A stretch of DNA of 64,000 bases from Isoetes taiwanensis. Lineage: Eukaryota; Streptophyta; Lycopodiopsida; Isoetales; Isoetaceae. Numbering within the stretch: position 1 is the stretch's first letter; each line of letters opens with the position of its first letter. The position numbers and the translations under genes were made by a program. The DNA is taken from NCBI GenBank assembly GCA_021234155.1, contig JAJEKV010000005.1:12825787-12889786 (forward strand), read 5' to 3'. The notes below the pieces were generated by a model, which was given only the letters and a program-made list of their open reading frames with translations, searched no databases and was not told the origin of the DNA. This document shows, one piece after another, positions 24,401 to 33,899 of the stretch.

Positions 24401-25143
24401 CACTCTAGCAATGGAGTCAAACCATCTATCCCCCTTCCTTCTTCAATTCCTCTCGTTAGCACGCCATGGTAAACCAGCTTCCTTACTAGTTCTTCTCCCT
24501 CTAATTCATCGAACGACACGTCCTCGAGTCTATTCCATCTTTCATAGTTCAACGAATCACCCTTTGCTTCATGAGGACTCACTCTCAATCTCTCCATAAG
24601 CTCCAGTCTGCTTGGGCATTCAATTTGTTTCACATAATCAAATGGTGTTAAACCAGCTATATCACGACTACTCCTATATGCCCCTTCTTGGAGAAGAAAC
24701 ACAACACTGCCAAAATTTCCATTACAGGCAGCTAGATGCAAAGGAGTTTGGAGGTTACCATTGCGCAGATCCACAGGCCTTCTGTCCTGGAATTCATTAT
24801 AGAATGCTTGGAACAATTTTTTGAGAATGTTGACATTGTCATTGGCTGCAGCTAAGTGTAATGGTGTATTCCCACTCGAATCTCCTTTATCGATGTCTTT
24901 GACAGCATCGAACTCCAGAAGCCTAGTAACCACCAATTCAACCCCATGCTTTGATGCAATGTGCAATGCGTGCACATTAGCATGGCACTTGAGAAGTTGT
25001 GCCACTAAATCGTCATTCCCTTGTTCACAAGCTCTGTGCAACTGAGGGAATCCATCCTTATTTAGTTCTTCAATCCCTGGTTTTAGCACGCTATCAGATA
25101 CCAGCTTCTTTATCAGTTCCTCTCTGTCCAGACAAGCCATCAT
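21472..25143 (-). CDS. Ankyrin-repeat protein with C-terminal PGG transmembrane domain
   Basis: Intact single-exon frame of 1223 codons, the only long undamaged gene in the window. The N-terminal 670 residues are three diverged copies of a 200-240 residue module. Each module has a leader (E-L-x-x-K-L...L-x-x-GIEE), ankyrin repeats with TALHM/TPLHLAA motifs, an 'FQAF...RPVDLRNG...TPLHLAA' block and an 'RDVDGLTPF' type end. Residues about 670-1000 are more regular ankyrin repeats. From about residue 1005 the GANAILVGAALIASVTFGGW segment opens a PGG-type domain with about four hydrophobic segments (roughly 1010-1027, 1050-1068, 1082-1115, 1128-1146). A short Gln/Gly/Ser-rich cytosolic tail follows. 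The layout is that of plant ACD6-like membrane ankyrin proteins, several of which act in defence or stress signalling at membranes. The ligand and exact role here are unknown. It is longer than typical ACD6-type proteins (about 550-700 residues) because of the triplicated module. The start codon follows an ATG-ATG pair and a TATA-like box lies about 90 bases upstream. Confidence 0.92.
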   Translation of the reverse strand: MMACLDREELIKKLVSDSVLKPGIEELNKDGFPQLHRACEQGNDDLVAQLLKCHANVHALHIASKHGVELVVTRLLEFDAVKDIDKGDSSGNTPLHLAAANDNVNILKKLFQAFYNEFQDRRPVDLRNGNLQTPLHLAACNGNFGSVVFLLQEGAYRSSRDIAGLTPFDYVKQIECPSRLELMERLRVSPHEAKGDSLNYERWNRLEDVSFDELEGEELVRKLVYHGVLTRGIEEGRGIDGLTPLLECILNGQQKLVELLLKCHAKVHAGTADPTRSTALHMLAFYGRESMLNNLMVAEALKDIDSKDHKGNTPLHIAASHGNINILRAYFQAFCTQFPYKRPVDLRNGAQETPLHLAALRGNSDAVDFLLEQGADRSARSKDESTPYDYADECGCQSSNVVEMLKEKLRVGFGDKTRYSWAGLAKKHFGVRVLNYAAFNEKRDGFFDEFEGKELIGKLKAKGILTRGIEEASAEEGLTPLLEAIAVGEEKLVELLLRCNANVHASLEDPTKSTALHMAASFGSISMVTKLLATHAIEDLQTKDFKGNTPLHIAAMNRNFKIFQAFFDKFCDRFPNEKAVDLLNNKHQTPLHLAARKGISDAVNLLLKYGADKRYRDVDGLTPFHFGAKCRGYTKVFLIEKLMVDVDETSNDGFTALHYAAKKGCSNTVSILLQNKASVNLIGGANGDTPLHLAAQSAMTRDKQSDVIARLIRSGADVCASNTNGQLPIDLADGNSNVVKQFFYGMMNSKNKSINPMATYKHGATLLHYSAAYGTQKHNTWVVERICGKHMANLNLKDQNGRTPMHWAAIRGNVDAIETLAKSNMDLLATDNKHITPLCFALIHEQLEFAEKLMNCLGQSLTPEQWLDDIERWVDTFKSIVEDYLHTNNHSKELIREIPPMYIALHAGKERTAMFIQRHGRVLQDNLNMRGRITGRTALHWATILNQRKIVSLLCKTAEFEKDLMANIPDNAGKVPFDYATKMEMVKELMQRADVQSYQSGLYRDRQDGANAILVGAALIASVTFGGWLQPPKPYNGIFDTHVQVLELRAFWIFNSLSFFFAIASVLAAGDAMLPMPNFYVAAALSSIRNAVLFAAGLLAISIFFVLGAFTVAGLLALPSLKYQADMMSVVIVGGLTCLYFLIKFIGRLYEFRPKCLKTLEKQMLVLYGQLCNLGQDSSGQLISTNVQGGIGQQNVSSRPGQGDGDETLSEYSGVSMCQYLKG

Positions 25144-25232
25144 CAGAGAAATAGGGAGTAAGGCTAAGGGAAAACAATGTCAATACTTTGGTACAGCAGA
25201 GAACGTGCCCAAATGGTAGTGACATTTTTGGC

Positions 25233-25240
25233 TTTAAATA
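25233..25240 (-). promoter_or_regulatory. TATA-like box upstream of the ankyrin-PGG gene
   Basis: TATTTAAA on the minus strand about 90 bases before the ATG, preceded by ATTGG (an inverted CCAAT). Position and composition fit a plant core promoter, but the match to TATAAA is imperfect. Confidence 0.35.
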
Positions 25241-26031
25241 CCAATAGATCCAAACGTGGACCATATACAGCAAATAGCTTATCTTCCACATAAAGAGGAG
25301 GAAAAGGTACTTTTTTCCTAGGCGCACATGGTGTAAACCGCAGGAAGCAACTTTGCCTGTTTTCACCCAGAGAATACATGAAACTACCTCCATTTGATTA
25401 CCTACACAAAACAGCAAATTATGGACCAAGATTGTCCGAAAAGGAAACATGATTGAGGAACTGGTTTCAACAAAGCAATTTCTGCAATTTCTCCTTGCTC
25501 GAGAGGCCCTTACAAGGAGAATTACCTGTTGACTTTCCTTGATAAAAATTATTCGTTGAAGTATTCAAAGGTAGAGCATGTACACCAAGTAGCCCATTTG
25601 CAGAGGGATTATACTTCCACGATACTCTTGGGACAAACTACTTCCACCAAAAAAAACAGGGGCGGACCAAGTAATATCACAAGGAATAGTTATCTGCTAA
25701 CTCGCCGCATCTGTATTTCAAGCACCATTTTTGCAGCAACTCAATCCGTTTCGCCAAATCTCCACCAAGAGTTACAATAAACAGGCAGGAAGGACTCTTA
25801 CATTCAAAAAGCAAAGGAATCCTACATACCAAATACACAGGTTTGTCCGCCATGTCCGCCCAAACTTGGGCGCTGCTTCCAACAGCTTCTTCTCATCGAA
25901 GTGAAGCATTTTTCATACGTTGTACATGATTTGGCTTTAAGGGAAAGAGACTGTTAAAATAGAACCTAGGATCCTGGGAATGGTCTTCATCTCTAGTTTG
26001 GGATGCATATCAAGAGCTCTTGCATTCCCAT

Positions 26032-26160
26032 CAATTGGACAAGATCTTGAATACTGGGCTTATAGCTCTCGTTCCTAGGGTGAAAAAGCCTAGGACTATC
26101 TCCGAATGGAGACCCATCACCTTGGTGCGGGTCGTATAAAAGATTATTGCTACAAGAACT
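26032..26160 (+). pseudogene. LINE reverse transcriptase fragment (N-terminal motif)
   Basis: The frame reads LDKILNTGLIALVPRVKKPR, then TISEWRPITLVRVV, a stop, and KIIAT. This matches the 'G.I.LIPK....P.....RPI.L....YKI.AK' start of L1-type reverse transcriptases. The tyrosine codon of Y-K-I is now TAA. Only this motif is present, so it is a dead fragment. Confidence 0.7.
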
Positions 26161-26257
26161 TGTCATGGCGGTTCAAGACAAAAGAAGCAATGGTCATTGA
26201 TATTTCATTATGCACACTTCTTTCGAATTGTCCAAAACATTGCTTCTGCAGAGTTTG

Positions 26258-26411
26258 TGACAAATGCAAAAACTAAAAAAGATCCTATGTATTGTGACAA
26301 ATGCAAAAAATAAAAAAGATCCTATGTATTTCCACCAGACCGATTCTTATAACGTCCTGTACACCTTTATGTCCCTTACTTATAACGTCCTGTACACCTT
26401 TCTGTCCCTTA
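26258..26411 (+). repeat. Two adjacent short tandem duplications
   Basis: A 37-bp unit starting TGACAAATGCAAAAA is doubled at 26258-26294 and 26295-26331. A 33-bp unit starting CTTATAACGTCCTGTACACC is doubled at 26346-26378 and 26379-26411. Confidence 0.85.
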
Positions 26412-27431
26412 CTCACAGAATGCTTATAAAAGGAAAATCGAGGCATTAGAAAGCTATCCAAATATCTAGGAAGCCAGACTTCAGCTCTCGATTTATGGAA
26501 AAGCTTGAATTGCTTTTAGATAGATTCGTAGTCGTTGGTTGGTTCCACTGCTCCAGGTGTTCCAAATATTTGTTCTTCATATCCTCTCCATCGAAATTAC
26601 TTGCACATGGAGAACACTAAGTTATTCAAATGCTCCCGATTAACTTACCATAAATTTGGTAATAGAAATTTCATTGTTCTAGCTCATTACAATTTTCCAT
26701 TAAATAATTTAATTCAGAATAGAACAACTTTATTTTCAATCTGAGTGCATCAAACTCAGTTGTTTTCAAACATCATACTCATTACAATGTTCCATTCAAT
26801 GATCAACTTTGTTTTCAAACATCATACTCATTACAATTTTCCATTCAATGATTTAATTCGAAATAGAACAGCTTTATTTCAAACATCAAACTCATAATAT
26901 TTCTACTCAAGCCCAACGTAGTAGAGCTTAGAGGTCTTGCAGAGTTTATAGCTTTTCTTTTCTCTGTTCTACCTCAGAACACTTTCGTTTCAATTATCTA
27001 ATTCAGAAAAGAACAGCTTTTTCTACTCACAGTTTAGACCTGAGATCAAATGTTTATGATTGAAATTGAATCGCAAGAAATGCTTTATTAGAGTCGCAAG
27101 TGGGTGACTCTAAATGCTAATAATTACACAAGATCTATATGGGAAAAACATATGCAGATGATATTTTTTAATGTAATGATTCAGCGAAGTCTAGCCTGAC
27201 TAATTGGGCAAAATAAACACTGCCGGAACACTATATCTAAAATTGCAACCCAACATTGCTATGTAGTTATATCAGGCTTCACATGGTAATCACATTTTGT
27301 ATGCTTAAACCAAGGGAGTGTCACCTTGTAGAACCTGTCAAAACCACATGCATTAACGGGAGGGGGCAGTTTTTTATCATTTTCTGTATGTATACTAGGG
27401 GTCATATGGGTTTTTGGATGTTTTTTTAGTT

Positions 27432-27468
27432 ATACAAGAAACTTATCGCGGCGGCCAAGGCCGCCGCG
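27432..27468 (-). repeat. GC palindrome, possible Helitron 3' hairpin
   Basis: A perfect 22-bp palindrome (CGCGGCGGCC, AA, GGCCGCCGCG at 27447-27468) stands in AT-rich DNA. Its left flank repeats the sequence at 2067-2091. On the minus strand the palindrome is followed by AT-rich sequence and, about 48 bases on, CCCCTAG-T at 27394-27401. It lies downstream of the minus-strand Helitron helicase, so it may be that element's 3' hairpin. The spacing to CTAG is longer than usual, which lowers confidence. Confidence 0.4.
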
Positions 27469-28033
27469 AACGTTTCTCTTCCCCAACTCGTCTATACGTG
27501 CTAGAAGACGCACAATTCGAACGTGCATTTATTTGCCTTGTCTTCAGTGCCCTCACGATAGAAGGATGCTGACCGTAATGACTCGTTACGAAAGATGATT
27601 TGTATTAAATCAATAGAATCTAAGTTTCGAACATGGAGAATTATAACCTCTGTAGTTGCCGATATATCTATGCAAAATAGTTATTCAAGATGAATATGAA
27701 TAAAACATGACCCAATAACTCAATAGCTTTCCATAGAGAACAAATTTATGATATGCACCATAGAGATGGTCCTTCATGCCATATTGTCCAACACGTTTGC
27801 TCACTCTACTCAAGGTAGACAGCATATGGTAAGCCTGGATCCCTGCCCCCAAATGTCTCTGCTGTTGTTTTGGACCACGAACACGTGGGATTTGAACCCG
27901 CACTATTGCCTTGTGTTCATGCGCCCATATGATACATGGAAGCTATTTTCAATCACCATGAAATTTCCACTACGTTACCGTAGTACTCTTTGCACTTTAC
28001 CAGTTCTCTTTTAGTATCAACGTTTTTTTTTCA

Positions 28034-28119
28034 ACCATCCGATGGTAGTCAGTGGGTTTTGAGCCTGGGTGGGGGTTGCCCATAACCAATGGCTTAACCA
28101 CTAGGCCACCAGCGCGATG
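28034..28119 (-). repeat. tRNA-derived SINE head, unit 1 of 3
   Basis: On the minus strand, GGTGGCCTAGTGGTTAAG resembles the RNA polymerase III A box of tRNA-derived SINEs. About 40 bases later GGCTCAAAACCCACTG stands at the B-box position (GGTTCRANNCC) with changes. It ends with a poly-A-like stretch (AAAAAAAACG). The first of three similar units in tandem. Confidence 0.6.
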
Positions 28120-28169
28120 TTTTATACACTTTCTTAATTACGTTCATCATCTCATGTTTTTTCATTACC

Positions 28170-28255
28170 ACCATCCAACGGTAGTCAGTGGGTTTTGAGC
28201 CTGGGTGGGGATTTCCCATTACCAATGGCCTGACCACTAGGCCACCGGCGCGATG
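28170..28255 (-). repeat. tRNA-derived SINE head, unit 2 of 3
   Basis: Same unit as at 28034-28119 with about 90 percent similarity: A-box-like GGTGGCCTAGTGGTCAGG, then GGCTCAAAACCCACTG. It is separated from unit 1 by about 50 bases of AT-rich spacer. Confidence 0.6.
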
Positions 28256-28281
28256 GATATCCTTTTCATTCCTTTTTTTTA

Positions 28282-28367
28282 ACCACCCGATGCTAGTCAG
28301 TGGGCTTTGATCCTGGCTGGGGGCCACCCATGACCAATAGATTTACCACTAGACCATCACCGCGGGA
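28282..28367 (-). repeat. tRNA-derived SINE head, unit 3 of 3
   Basis: The most diverged of the three units: ATGGTCTAGTGGTAAATC in the A-box position and GGATCAAAGCCCACTG in the B-box position. It is followed on the minus strand by eight A residues (28273-28280), like a SINE tail. Confidence 0.55.
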
Positions 28368-28640
28368 TTTTATTTGTTCACTTTGATCAAGCATGGAGGG
28401 AGAAAATTTTATGGTAATCAAATAGCATGTCATGTATCATATGGGCAGATAAATAGTACCTGTTAAAGTAAAGGGGATGTACCTTATTTGAAGCACAGTT
28501 GCCTTAATGGTGTCATCTATAGAAGAGGACTGAAGAAGCCGTCTGTACCTGTCTAAATAGTGGCCAGAGAAAACACACGTCAACACAATTTGTGACAAAT
28601 TGTCTGGAGATAAGAGGATCAGCACATCACATGGTACCTG

Positions 28641-28819
28641 TGAAAGGCAGAGGACATACCTTACTTGAAGTTCAACTCCTTGCAGACGATACACTGCTAC
28701 ATCATCTTTTGTGAACTATACAATACAATGTGAAAGACAGAGGACATACCTTACTTGAAGTTCAACTCCTTGCAGACAATACACTGCTACATCATCTTTT
28801 GTGAACTGTACAAAGAAGA
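28641..28819 (+). repeat. Tandem duplication, two 90-bp copies
   Basis: Copies at 28641-28730 and 28731-28819 share the phrase AGGACATACCTTACTTGAAG and the following 60 bases with three or four differences. They lie just downstream of the Helitron helicase stop. The minus-strand text in and next to this region (VLILLSPDNLSQ) echoes the helicase C-terminus (ALILLSPENTSR), so helicase tail sequence may have been duplicated too. Confidence 0.8.
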
Positions 28820-28836
28820 GCTAAAAAGGTACCTTA

Positions 28837-30233
28837 TCAACAGAGAAGCTCCTTATAGACGATATTTTTAGTATGCCTCGATGTATTCTCTGGTGAGAGG
28901 AGGATGAGTGCGTCTTCTCTCTTCCGCATGCGAGTAAGAGCCGTGTATAATTGGCCATGTGCAAATACATCGGTACGCAGGTCAATGACAACGCGATCCA
29001 ATGTCAGCCCCTGGCAGCTATTGAAGGTGGTCGAATAAGATAAACGGAGTGGCAATTGTCATCTGTGAATGGTCCAGGGCCGGTTCTCTGGTTGATAGAA
29101 AAAGTCAGTTCTAGAAATCGGGTATGTATGTGCATCGTCCTGAGATGCCTCGTCTAGTACTTTCACCATGACAAATTTTGCGTGCATTGACACGACCATA
29201 ACTCTTGCATTTTTTTACCAAACCCTTTTCCATATCCAACCGTTTCATAATGCGGCATATGGCCCCCACTTTAAGCTTCAACTCATGGTTGGGTATTCCG
29301 GAATGTGTGAAGTTATTAAGGAAATCAGAGTTTGCAAAAGGGTGGTCGTGTATGATTCCGTCTTGCTCGGTGATGTGGTCATGACTATAATACGATTTGT
29401 CACGACTAGGAACTCTATCAAGAATGCGATCATTGAAGCTATCAACACTCTTATTAATTGTCGACAATGTATTTCGTGTCTTACATGAAATTGGATTTCG
29501 CAGTATATCGGGTGGATATAAAAATTCAATGATATCTTCTATGCTAGTAGTTATATTAAATATATCTAGTGAGACTGTTGACTCCTCCCAATTTTCTTCT
29601 ATGCGATCGACAAAATGCATTAGTTCAGGGTCATCTGTATTACGGATCGGTTCTTCCAATCTCATTACACGAAAAGTCTGCCACAGTGATGAGGATTTTA
29701 TAGATGCATTATATGCTGCATTTCTCCCCCCTCCCTTTACAACAGGCGCCACTTGTCTAAAATCTCCAGAGGCAATGAAATGCTTGCCTCCAAAGGGAAG
29801 ACTGTTCTTGCATAGTCGTTGTAATAGATGATGGGTGCTTTCTATGACAGCTTTATTGGCCATTGGAAATTCATCCCAGATGATGACCTTAGCTGCAATG
29901 AGATCTGCTACTCCAGAATCATGTTCTATCATCGAATGAAGACCTGCATTATTTTCTTCTACGGGAATTTGGAACAACGAGTGGGCTGTTCGTCCTCCCG
30001 GGTATTGGAGACCTGCTAATGCTGTCGTACCGCATGGAAGAACTATACCTTGATTGGTTCGTATCAACAGGCATATGCAATTTAGAAGGAATGTTTTACC
30101 CCTGCCGGCCTTTCCATCGATGAACAAAGGTTGGTTGCTTTCTAGGGATTCAAGCCATTCCCGAACGAAGCTGTATATCTTTTGTTGGTCATTTTTCATT
30201 ATGCTCGTCATTTGCGTTACTTCATCTAAGTAC
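28837..30233 (-). pseudogene. Helitron Pif1-like helicase domain
   Basis: The main frame 29111-30211 shows Walker A (FIDGKAGRGKTFLLN), the DEFPMAN form of Walker B, and SGDFRQVAPVV. Further conserved blocks follow (SLWQTFRVMRLEEPIRN and a degraded region before LKVGAICRIMKRLDMEKGLV). A frameshift near 29115-29170 leads to another frame for the C-terminal motifs (YSTTFNSCQGLTLDRVVIDL, then HGQLYTALTRMRKREDALIL) ending at 28837. This would be the 5'-3' helicase that unwinds DNA during rolling-circle transposition. The open frame extends upstream of the ATG at 30211 to the insertion point at 30233, where it once joined Rep. Confidence 0.9.
30229..30233. repeat. Target-site duplication AGTAC (left)
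   Basis: AGTAC stands immediately before TGTGACGTCC, the first bases of the left LTR, and recurs exactly after the right LTR at 43596-43600. A 5-bp duplication is the norm for Ty3/gypsy integrases. Confidence 0.9.
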
Positions 30234-31901
30234 TGTGACGTCCCCTACTCATATACGGTGCACTCACCGTATACAAACAGGAGTTCATCCCCCATACCAG
30301 CTCCATGCCGATACAGGGCCCTCCACATATCACTGCAACCGTGACGGGTTCCAGTGGGAAGAGTGAAGGGGTCATTTACCCCGTCTCCCTCACGGTCTAC
30401 CTAGCTGCGGAAGCGTAAACATACATGTCAGTATATAACATAAGCACATAGCCACCTCGAAGGGTGGTCCATCACGTCTGCATAAACAAGGTGAGCACAA
30501 TACATATGGGGAGTTCTACCCAAGGCTCAGACTCAAGGGAATGACCTGCCGGCTTGGGTCTCCGGAGATCATTGCGCATTTAATTCATGGCAATGGATTT
30601 GGTGGCATAAGAACATGGCGTGGGGTTGTCCCTCCATCCGCCCCTCCCTGTACACACCTTGCGAGTAGGTTGAAAAGTGTTGGGACCCGATCAGAGCCAG
30701 CCGGATGCATAGCCGAAAGGGCTATTCCTGGGTTCATCCTCCCAGTTCCGATGGGGCAGGTAGGGACCACTCCCTCCAGAGATCTACCTGCTGACTCAAG
30801 GTGACTAGAGGGCCACTGCCCTTATTCAACTGAACCCACTGGAAAGTGAACACCACTTCACGGGTGTCGAGCCCATGCCTTGCCCACACGCAGTGGCAAG
30901 CCATCAGACCTAGTCACAATGATCCCTGGTAGGCTTTACACACCAGAGGGATCGTTCAAGAGTCAGGACGGGAACCTCCTTCTCGGCCCGGCCGGCCCCT
31001 TCACCCACAACCGGTGTGGCTCTCAGACACAAAGGCGAATCTATTGTGTGCTAGAGAGGCTAATCTAGGAGCATCTACTACCAAGCTTTAGGTCTCTACC
31101 CCCCTTCCCAATACAAGGAGTTCATAGAGATACATCATCCACATACATCATAAGAGACTAAAGAACAAGATCTAATCTATGTCATAGAGTTAGGTTCTTT
31201 AGTTAGAGGCTGGTATCTAGGGATCTAGAAGGCTGTTATGGGCAATTTAATAGGCTAAACCTACTGATTCTATGACTGAAATAGGGTTTAGACTATCTAA
31301 CCAACCAAATACCCCGATCCTTGGGTGGCTCCTCCCCGACTGAAGCTCGACCATCCCTTTGAGGACGCCGAATCAAGGAAAACTAAGGATGCAATTCTCC
31401 CAAGCAGAAGTTCTGGGAGGGCGGTTTTTGGCTGTTGAGGCAGCCAAAACAGAGTTCTAAAGCCCTAAAATCGAAAATTGGGCAAGTTAGGGTTTCCCAC
31501 CCTATATAGACAAGGGGTTGGTTAGGGTTTCCAATTATCCTCTTTTGGCATGTGGGATAATTGGAAATGGGCCCACTTGCCTTTAAGGGCTAGGTGGCCA
31601 AATGTGCACACATGGAAATGTGTGCCCACATTAATGTGTACATTGGAAAATGTGCACATTAATTGCACCTATGGGTGTGGCCCACTTGGCATGAAGTGTC
31701 CACTTGGAATGTGTGCCCACATTAATGTGTACATTGGAAAATGTGCACATTAATAGTTGCACCTATTTCTGGCGAGTTGCCCTCTAGGGCTACCCACCTG
31801 GCTACACGCTAGCGCGCATTATCGCCACCCAGTGGGCGTGCGCGATGTGGCAAGGCGATGCGATATACGTCTTGGGGCGTATACGTCTTTGGAACGTCAC
31901 A
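30234..31901 (-). repeat. Left LTR (3' LTR of the element)
   Basis: 1668 bp from TGTGACGTCC to GGAACGTCACA, matching 41917-43595 along its length. It includes a tandem pair of a 48-bp phrase (31617-31664 and 31708-31755) containing ACATTAATGTGTACATTGG. The minus strand immediately outside is a polypurine tract. Confidence 0.92.
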
Positions 31902-31914
31902 TTCTCCCCACCTT
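31902..31914 (-). other. Polypurine tract of the H3-carrying retrotransposon
   Basis: The minus strand reads AAGGTGGGGAGAA directly before the LTR start TGTGACG. This is the plus-strand primer for reverse transcription and confirms the minus orientation. Confidence 0.75.
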
Positions 31915-32777
31915 GAATTGATGCTGTCCGCAGCATCGTGGGTCTCCCCACCTTGGGATCAACCTAATCTGCAATCAACCTGATACATACGATAACTACC
32001 ATAATCCCTACACATTTATTAAGATTACCTTAAGGTAATATTTTTAGGACATTATCACAACATTATATTATGAAATACTTATCACTTCATAACATCATTA
32101 AAACAGGTTACCCCATAATTCACTTAACATGACAATTAAGTTTATCAAAATTAAAATTAACGTTCGAGGTTTCTTCATTCCTTGCAACACATTCAAACAA
32201 AATTTGTGTTGCAAGTCTTAAATAACTTCGACCTCCTTGCCCCTCGGGAGCTCTATTGGCTCGCAGTCGACACTACGTTAGTACCATTTAATTATTAATA
32301 AAAATTTTGGTTATATGGTGACCACCCCACCTATCTACATGGATGCATGGCTAATCTCCCTGGGCCAGGAAGAGGGTGAATCTTCCATTATGGCGTGGAG
32401 ACAGCCCTATATGCCTATATGCCGCTCATGCCTACACCCTAGTTGCAAATGGCGTGGAGGATAGGTCCTTCAGGTATGTGGGGCGTGAAGGCCTGATTCC
32501 TCCTATCAAAGCATATATGGGGCTAGAGGTGCTTTTCCTATCGGTGCATTCCTTCATGACCTCCTTTCTCGAGGTCGTCTACTTCCGTGGGGACGTAAGT
32601 AGACTTTCTAATCTACCTTCCACTCGCCCAAAGCGAAAACGCGGTCATGCCTACATTGACATTGCACCACGCCCTAGAGATCACCGTAGTGGTCCCATCA
32701 TCGGTAACAACGCATGCGACCCTACTCAAAGATAGGTTGCATGCGTGGAGATTAATCTTAATTACACAAGAATTAAC
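31915..32777. other. Non-coding 3' region of the retrotransposon
   Basis: Between the polypurine tract and the chromodomain-like tail. Mostly AT-rich, with no supported gene; the plus-strand frame 32376-32735 has no domain. The length (about 860 bp) is large for a gypsy 3' untranslated region. Confidence 0.5.
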
Positions 32778-33415
32778 CTACACAAATCGACATGCCCGAG
32801 CCGATTTCTTGAGGAGATGACCTTGCCGCCCCATTGCTCCATAAACTGTGGATCTTTGCTTTCCTAAATCTTTCTTAAGTACCCACGTCGCGTCTTCCAC
32901 CGGTAAGTGTTTCCACTTGACCAAATCTTTGGAGGAATTCGATCTCCTCGTTTTTCTTGAAAGCTTTATCAAGAATCATTCGGAACTATTTCCAGCTGCT
33001 CCTCCGTCATTTCCAACAATGTTGGAGAATCCAAGACTTCGTCTGGATTTGGAGTATGCTTCTTCAACAAACTCACGTGGAAGACCTTATGAATCTTTAG
33101 GTGTGCTGGCAAGTCTAGCTTGTAGGATTGATTACCTACTCTCTTGACTATTCTGAAAGGTCCAGCCCACCTTGGAGCAAGCTTCTTGCAATTCCCGATC
33201 CTGAGCTTCGCCTGCTTCACCTTGATCTTGAGCCAAACATCATCTCCAACTTTGAACTCTCTTACTGTTCGATGCTTGTCGGCGATGCTCTTCTGACGAC
33301 TTCTTGCTGCTAGCAGATAACCTCGAACTTCTTCCACAAGCCGCTGCATATCGGCCAACATCTGGCCGAAACTTCCACTTTTGACGGGGTTGTGCCAAGT
33401 ATCCGAGTTAGGCAC
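32778..33415 (-). pseudogene. Integrase C-terminal domain and chromodomain-like tail
   Basis: The frame at 33415-32969 reads ADKHRTVREFKVGDDVWLKI, then APRWAGPFRIVKRVGNQSYK and IHKVFHVSLLKKHTP, the typical gypsy GPY/F integrase C-terminus. After a frameshift, 32972-32778 carries DLVKWKHLPVEDATWVLKKD, the core of a chromodomain (KWKxLPxEDATW). This puts the element in the chromovirus branch. Frameshifts separate the pieces. Confidence 0.85.
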
Positions 33416-33886
33416 TGATAGCCGTAATTGATCATAAACGGCGACATTTGGGATGATTCCTGCTTGGTGCTATTGTATGCAAACTCCACCAAGTGAATAA
33501 ATTCTTCCCACATACTTTGCTTATTCCAGACATAGTTTCGTAGCATGTCCTCTAAAATCCTGTTGGTCCGCTCCGTCTGGCCATCCGTCTGAGGATGATA
33601 TGCCGTGCTCATGGATAGCTTCGTCTGGATTGTCGCAAAGAGGTCTTGCCAAAAGGCGCTCATGAACTTCGGATCCACGGCCGGAGATGATCTCCCTTGG
33701 CATGCCGTGAAGCTGAAGATCTCTTTGGTGAAGAGCTTTCTTTGTATCCATAGCTGTATCTGTGGTCCCGCAAGGCACAAAATGTGCCATCTTAGACAAC
33801 TTGTCGACCACCACTACCATCAAGGCATCCTTCCCTCTTTTGTTCTTGGGAGTCCCGTGATGAAATCCATGCCGATTACCTCCCAC
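33310..33886 (-). pseudogene. Integrase catalytic core
   Basis: Two overlapping frames together cover the core. One reads KNKRGKDALMVVVVDKLSKM, AHFVPCGTTDTAMDTKKALH and LHGMPREIISGRGSEVHE. The other reads FWQDLFATIQTKLSMSTAYH, PQTDGQTERTNRILEDMLRN and VEFAYNSTKQESSQMSPFMI. The second catalytic Asp of the DDE triad (normally in I-S-D-R) is now Gly (IISGRG), and the Glu region is reached only after a frameshift. The protein is therefore inactive. Confidence 0.82.
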
Positions 33887-33899
33887 TTAGCGTTTGGCA

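Larger units (their letters stand above)
25241..28033. other. Intergenic, transposon debris and AT-rich repeats
   Basis: Contains a LINE fragment (26032), short tandem repeats (26258-26411) and a GC palindrome (27447). Between 26680 and 27030 an AT-rich phrase (CATACTCATTACAATTTTCC with ATTCAATGATTTAATTC) recurs several times. No intact gene is seen. Confidence 0.5.

Noticed and set aside
30541-31068. Open frames inside both LTRs (also 42156-42765)
   Set aside because: They are duplicated because they lie in the LTRs. They carry no domain and differ by indels between copies.
32376-32735. 119-codon plus-strand frame inside the retrotransposon
   Set aside because: It lies in the element's 3' non-coding part, antisense to the element, with no domain.
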